Shown: positions 59,391 to 64,000 of the stretch, one piece after another
Numbering within the stretch: position 1 is the first letter of the stretch
How the letters are laid out: every line of letters starts with the position of its first letter
Position numbers and translations under genes: made by a program
Notes under the pieces: model-generated
What the model saw: the letters and a program-made list of their open reading frames with translations, nothing else
Database searches by the model: none
What the model was told of the DNA's origin: nothing
Assembly (NCBI GenBank): GCA_038030265.1
Contig: CM075943.1
Span: 6,386,001-6,450,000 of the forward strand
Direction: 5' to 3'
DNA: 64,000 nucleotides
Source: Corythucha ciliata
Lineage: Eukaryota; Arthropoda; Insecta; Hemiptera; Tingidae

Positions 59391-60939
59391 TAATTTTATA
59401 GTCAGCGCACAGTCTTATTTCCCCGTTGCCCTTCACGACTGGGACGATTGGAGTTCCCCATTCACTAAAAGACACTTTGGTAATGATGCCTTCTTTTTCC
59501 AATTGGTCAATTTCTTCTTCAACCTTTCGACTAATCGCATAAGGAACAACACGGGGAGATTTATAAACTGGATTGGCGTTCGGTTTGAGATGAAGTTTCC
59601 CTGTTATATTGGGAATTTTTCCGAGTTTACTGTCGAATACTTTGGGAAATTCCTGGTACAGTTTTTCTACAGTAGTTTTGTGAAGCTCATCTGACACGAC
59701 ATCTAGGGACTTGATTTCAGGCAAGGTGACTTTTATTTCACTCATCCATTCCCTTCCGAAAATTGAGTCTACATTCCCGGGTAAAATATACAAATTTCCT
59801 TGGGCGATTTGGTTCTTAAATCTTATTGAAAAAGTAGCGTAACCAAGAGACGTAATCTTTTCTCCCGTGTAAGTAAATAAAAGTAAATCACTTGGAAACA
59901 ATTTTTTTTTAGGGAAGTAACTTTTAAAGTTTGATTCGGACATGGTCGACACTGCTGCCCCCGTATCAAATTCGAAATGCACGAGAATATTGTCGAGAAA
60001 GCAAGCAATTTTTAACTTACGAGGTTTTCTCTTACTTTCCGGAAGCGCGATGTTGTGTACACGCCGACTCCCTTCACCATCCGATGACTCACTTTCAGAC
60101 TGGAAAACTTCTGTCAATGCGTACTGTTTATTCACTTTTCTGCATTTTTGCCTGCACACTTTCTGCAGATGTCCCTCTTTTTTGCAGAACATGCAAACTG
60201 ACGTTTTATGAAGGCATTTATTAGCTAAATGGTCCGGCGAACCGCATCTGTAACAAGATTTTAACTGTCTAGTCGACCTGTCACCTTGTTTTACTGAACG
60301 AAGATCAATCCGATTATTATCTTGACCGTCTTGAATTTGTTTTGCGTCATTTCGAGCATTTTCCATGGCAGTTGCCATGTTGGTACACGCATCGAGGGTT
60401 AAATTGTCACAGCTTTGCAAAAGCTTTTCTAAAATGTCAACATTTTTCAGACCTGAAACGAACTGTTGTCTAATATGAGTGTTTTGTGTGGATTTTAGAC
60501 AATGTTCACACTTGAAACTACATCTTTTTGCTAGTATTTTTAAATCCTGCAAAAAACTAGTAACGGATTCACCTTCATGCTGAGTACGTCGCGAAAACTT
60601 GTGTTGTTCGGCGATAATGTTTTGACGTGACTCCTCAAGGTCTGCAACAATCTTCAACAACTCTTCATACGATTTTTCTTTCGGTTCGTCAGGACTTATT
60701 TTAAAACATAGTTTCTGGAATACCCCTATTCCCATGTAATGAATTAGGAGTTGCTTCTTTTTAGTAAAGTCGTCGTGAACTCCAGTCAAAGAGAAATAGT
60801 TATCCAGTCTCGCTACGAAAAACTCCCAAGACTCGCTCGACGGATCATATTTCTCTAGGGGTATATTTATGTGGCATCTAGTGGAGTTCTCGTCCGCTGT
60901 CTCCAAATCTTCAAGTTGAGACTGCCTGCGACTTGGCAT
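59391..60939 (-). pseudogene. Gypsy element 2: gag, protease and start of RT
   Basis: Starts at ATG 60939 (MPSRRQ), 22 bp inside the LTR edge. Capsid region (SWEFFVARLDNYFSLTGVHD, SFLQDLKILAKRCSFKC, RQQFVSGLKNV), knuckles CYRCGSPDHLANKC and CMFCKKEGHLQKVC, protease FDTGAAVSTM and FGREWM, then RT start GIITKVSFSEWGTPIVPV and LCADYKITLN. A single long frame without stops, cut exactly where the nested block begins; 18 residues of insert sequence follow to a stop at 59335. Gag and pol are in one frame in this lineage. Confidence 0.93.
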
Positions 60940-60960
60940 TCTTCTCCTCCTGTCGCCAGC

Positions 60961-61080
60961 TATTAATTTGTACGATAGGAAAGGAAAACGTACGTTATTG
61001 AAAACAAAATAATACTTCAAAAGTTTAAACGGTCATGTGTGTGAAACATAAAATAATGTAGTTAGAGGCAGGATGTAACA
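60961..61080 (-). repeat. 5' LTR of Gypsy element 2
   Basis: Matches 48418-48537 over 120 bp with two visible differences (TACGTTATTG for TACTTTATTG, AAAATAATG for AAAGTAATG). Followed on the - strand by GCTGGCGACAGGAGG, the probable primer-binding site. Confidence 0.92.
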
Positions 61081-61085
61081 CGAAC

Positions 61086-62145
61086 AATGCCTTATTATTT
61101 CGACTGTGGGTTTATTATTCATCGATGTAGTCAAATCCGGCTTGAAATTACATGAAAATCGAACACCCCACACCCCTATGATCCCAAATCCTTTGAAAAT
61201 CCCCATTTTGGACCCGCTTTTCGCCCATAAAACCCCAGGGAGTTATTTGATCAAACTGATCAGATGTTAGACCAACTAGACCCCAAATGGAGTCTATGTG
61301 CGAAAGAACGAGTTTTTTCGAGCAATCCTAGGGCAAGATATGGCCCGGACGGCGGACGGACTTTTTTTTTTTTGCAGATTTGGATTCTACACACTTTGAA
61401 ACGTAGGACTACAAATTTTGAGGGGGGGTCAAAACATTTTTTTTGCGATACGATTACAAAGACTTATTATTGAGAAATAATATGCCAAAATGGTAAGCAT
61501 TTAGCTTCAATAAAGTTTAATTCTTTATTTTCAGCCTCCCCACTCCCTCGAATTCACTGCAGGGTGACTATGGTGGTGCGGTGAGGGGGGAGTAATTCCT
61601 TGAAAAGTCCTAAGACAAGGGTCGTCTAATTTGCAATTAATTAATTGCTGGGACACAAAAGAAAAAAGAGAGCTTATATATTTTCCTAGTGGCCAAAGAG
61701 TGAGAGAATCATCCGTTCCATTTTTCAGATTGGGTGGTTTCCCCGGCGTCGTCGGCTGTAATTATTGTGCACATATACTCCGCTTAAAATCTCCGTAGGT
61801 GACGGGAGTCTGAATGAGTCTCAAAGTAGTTGTGTTTTGCGGCCCAAGTATGGAATTTGTAGACGTTGTCTCCCGTTGGCTATACATTCGAATTTTCCAA
61901 AGTAGAACCGCAGCCGTTGCTCGATCACGCAGTCTCCATCAGCAGGGCATTCCATTTGCGGTTCTCTTCGGTCTTGAACTTGTCCACGCTCATCAATAAA
62001 TTAAAATTACGCAATGTTAATAGGCTGGTATTTCATACAATTTTGATAAGTAATGGGCTTTTGAAGGCGTAAATAGCGAGAGGTTTCACATGATAAAGCG
62101 TACAGTCACCATTAAAAGCATATTTTCATTGCTTATTTGCTTTAA
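61086..62145. other. Flank of Gypsy element 2, no gene
   Basis: 61495-61645 is the inverted partner of 47880-48040. T-runs at 61361-61373 and 61436-61445. Short frames (61264-61473, 61814-62072) show no domain. Confidence 0.45.
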
Positions 62146-62149
62146 GGCC

Positions 62150-62541
62150 CCTTTAGCTAAAGGAACTGCCGAGGAACTCTAAAGGAACGTTTCTGAATAC
62201 GATTTTTAAAGGAATCGCTAAAGGAACCTTAACTAAAGGAGCTCCTAAGGGGACGTAAAGGTAGAGAACCTTTAAAACACAGGTACTGCAATACGGATTT
62301 CAGCGCCATATTTGGTCCCTCAGTCGTTAGGGTAAACAAAATATCATGAATGAAAAAATTGTCATCGTAACAGCAAACAAACGCGGAACGCGGTCGAAAT
62401 AAATAAAAATATCCTACTTGTCAATGAGATCAGGTGATAATTATAATCATATGAGGGACCAAGTATGGTGTCGATTTTCGTGTTTCAGTACTCGGGTTTT
62501 ATAGTGCCTTAGTAAAGGTTGGTTTCTGAATACGGCCCAAT
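62150..62541. repeat. GGGCCGTATTCAGAAA-family element
   Basis: Right end ...GGTTTCTGAATACGGCCC (62524-62541). Interior repeats CTAAAGGAAC-type blocks. The left end GGCCCCTTTAGCTAAAGGAA may be the opposite terminus, degraded. Confidence 0.6.
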
Positions 62542-62900
62542 ATCTCAGCTTCTTCACATGATAAATGCAGTTTTTTCCCCCCACATGTTCAGGGGTACGA
62601 GCTCTATGTTGTCCATTTAGTTAGGTGTTATTCAGTTCAAAATTTCATGGATAAAATGAGGCATAATGGTCAATTTTTCATTCATCTGGCCTGTCCCCAG
62701 CATGAGTTATCAACTTTTAGCATGTACCACACTTCAACCTGAGAAGAAAAAAATCAGCCAACTTTTTGACTAGTGCCTATCAGCCTGTAGATCACGAGTA
62801 TCTATCATTCGGATGTTGGAGAAATGAAGGTTAGCTAGTACTGATGATAATCTCCCTGTCATCTGGCTCCTAGTGTTGACGGTTGGTGTAGGTAAATAAC
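62542..62900. other. No gene seen
   Basis: AT-rich; only the flank of the LINE insertion is recognised. Confidence 0.4.
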
Positions 62901-62906
62901 AGCTTG

Positions 62907-64000
62907 AGGGATAATTTTTTTTTTTTTTTTTTTTTTTTATATATTTTAATGTTTTTATTTGCATAAGAGAGGGAAATAGATTTAAATAATATAGGTTGTG
63001 GTTACATTGTGATACATGAGCCTTATCCTAAACACATATTAAATGAGGAGAGATTTGGTGGTTACAGAGTTGGTAAAAAGGGAGAAATCAACAAAAAACC
63101 CTTAGCTAGACAGTAGACATTATAATTTGTAGGGAAACCCCAACGATTAAAATATTAACCAGTGTTACAAATAGATTCACTCAACTATGTCTCTAAAAAG
63201 AGACACTGGGGATTTATGAGGGCCTTGCCTTGCAGTAATGTTGGAGAGTAAAGGGTTGGGATTACACAGAGATCTACGAAGAAATTTAGTAGTTAGTAGT
63301 TTGATATAGTCGTGAATTGGTGGAGTACCGCAATTTTGGTGTAGTTCACTAATCCTAGTGCGACGAGGAGAATTTGTTACAAGTCTCAAAAATTTGTTTT
63401 GGGTGACTTGGAGTTTGTTAATATTTGTTTTACACGTGAAATTCCAGGCGGAGCAGGAATAGACAAGGAGTGGGCGTACTGCGACTTTATACAGTAAAAG
63501 TTTGTTGAACCTTGAAAGCTGGGAGTCTCGGGATAACAGAGGAAATAGGAGTCTGATGGCTTTTTTGCCGGCGTCAACCTTACATTGTACGTGAGTGGTA
63601 AACAACAATTTGGAGTCCAAGTGCACGCCTAAGTATTTTACAGAAGGTGACCAAGGGATGAGGGTGTTATTGCATTGGACATCGTGGGTGATGATAGGTC
63701 TACGTTTGGTGAACAGTATACACTCGTATTTTGAGACATTAGCTTTTAGCTTCCACAGATTAAGAAAGTTATTAATTTTGTCTAGACCAGCAGATAGCCT
63801 TCTACTTATCGTGTCAACTCGCCATGATGACGTAAGGAGAGCAGTGTCATCTGCAAACAAGGCTAGGACGATATGTCTAGGTATGGGCATATCATTGATG
63901 AAGATTATGAACAGGATGGGGCCCAGAATGGACCCTTGGGGCACACCAGAGTAGCAGTGTCTTACTACAGAAGAAAATGAGCCTATATGTACACGAAAAG
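62907..64000 (-). mobile_element. Jockey-like LINE, 3' half, runs off the window
   Basis: On the - strand the frame enters at the window edge (FRVHIGSFSSVVRHCYSG) and covers VPQGSILGPILF, the catalytic FADD in LALFADDTALLTS, the thumb block SVKYLGVHLDSKLLFTTHV, and stops near 63177. A 3' UTR of about 240 bp ends in a poly(A) tail (T-run at 62907-62938). No RNase H follows RT, as in Jockey elements. No stop or shift is visible in this 270-residue part, so this may be the best-preserved LINE here; the rest lies beyond 64000. Confidence 0.9.

Larger units (their letters stand above)
48418..61080 (-). mobile_element. Ty3/Gypsy element 2, one insertion split by ~9.2 kb
   Basis: 120-bp LTRs at 48418-48537 and 60961-61080 are flanked by the same 5 bp, CGAAC (48413-48417 and 61081-61085). 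- strand order: 5' LTR, TGGCGACAGGAGG primer-site-like sequence, gag-protease-RT start (60939-59391), nested block (59390-50161), RNase H-integrase (50160-48549), polypurine tract AAGGGGGGAGGAC, 3' LTR. The LTRs differ at two visible positions. The RT core is missing at the nested block. Confidence 0.93.

Overview
This is a 64-kb piece of an animal nuclear genome, most likely an arthropod. The reasons are a split gene with GT-AG introns, degenerate Jockey-, I- and R1-type non-LTR retrotransposons, Ty3/Gypsy LTR retrotransposons, tRNA-derived sequences and many foldback or MITE-like elements. The arthropod call is inference from the R1/I/Jockey mix; no species can be named from the sequence alone. 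There are no operons and no bacterial-type genes.

The only host gene I can support is on the + strand: a leucine-rich-repeat (LRR) type I membrane protein in seven coding exons (14912-15042, 15127-15405, 41947-42325, 42398-43108, 43180-43433, 43505-43720, 43795-44131; 768 codons plus stop). Five introns are 71-84 bp. Intron 2 is about 26.5 kb and holds most of the window's mobile elements. Splice phases match at every junction and the LRR register continues across the giant intron.

Layout: 0-5 kb, short-period repeats and dead Jockey and Gypsy fragments. 5-10.6 kb, a Jockey/CR1-like LINE (- strand), part of which lies in a ~2.0-kb tandem duplication. 10.7-14.2 kb, arrays of a hairpin-forming repeat interrupted by an R1-type LINE 3' end. 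14.9-44.5 kb, the LRR gene; its intron 2 carries a 4.04-kb hAT-like element (8-bp target duplication) filled with a 20-nt minisatellite, a 5'-truncated I-like LINE, several foldback elements, and a Gypsy element that itself contains a TTAA-flanked element in its 3' LTR and a 2.55-kb insert with a 326-bp-arm palindrome in gag. 44.6-48.4 kb, mostly unrecognised sequence ending in a palindrome carrying two divergent tRNA-like units. 48.4-61.1 kb, one Gypsy insertion with 120-bp LTRs and a 5-bp target duplication, split by ~9.2 kb of nested elements (a 1.88-kb element with 34-bp TIRs and a 9-bp target duplication, a 2.1-kb tandem duplication, and long inverted repeats). 62.9-64 kb, the 3' half of a Jockey-like LINE running off the window.

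All retroelement reading frames are broken by stops, frameshifts or deletions, so none looks autonomous. The order of insertion can be read in several places from nested boundaries and target-site duplications.
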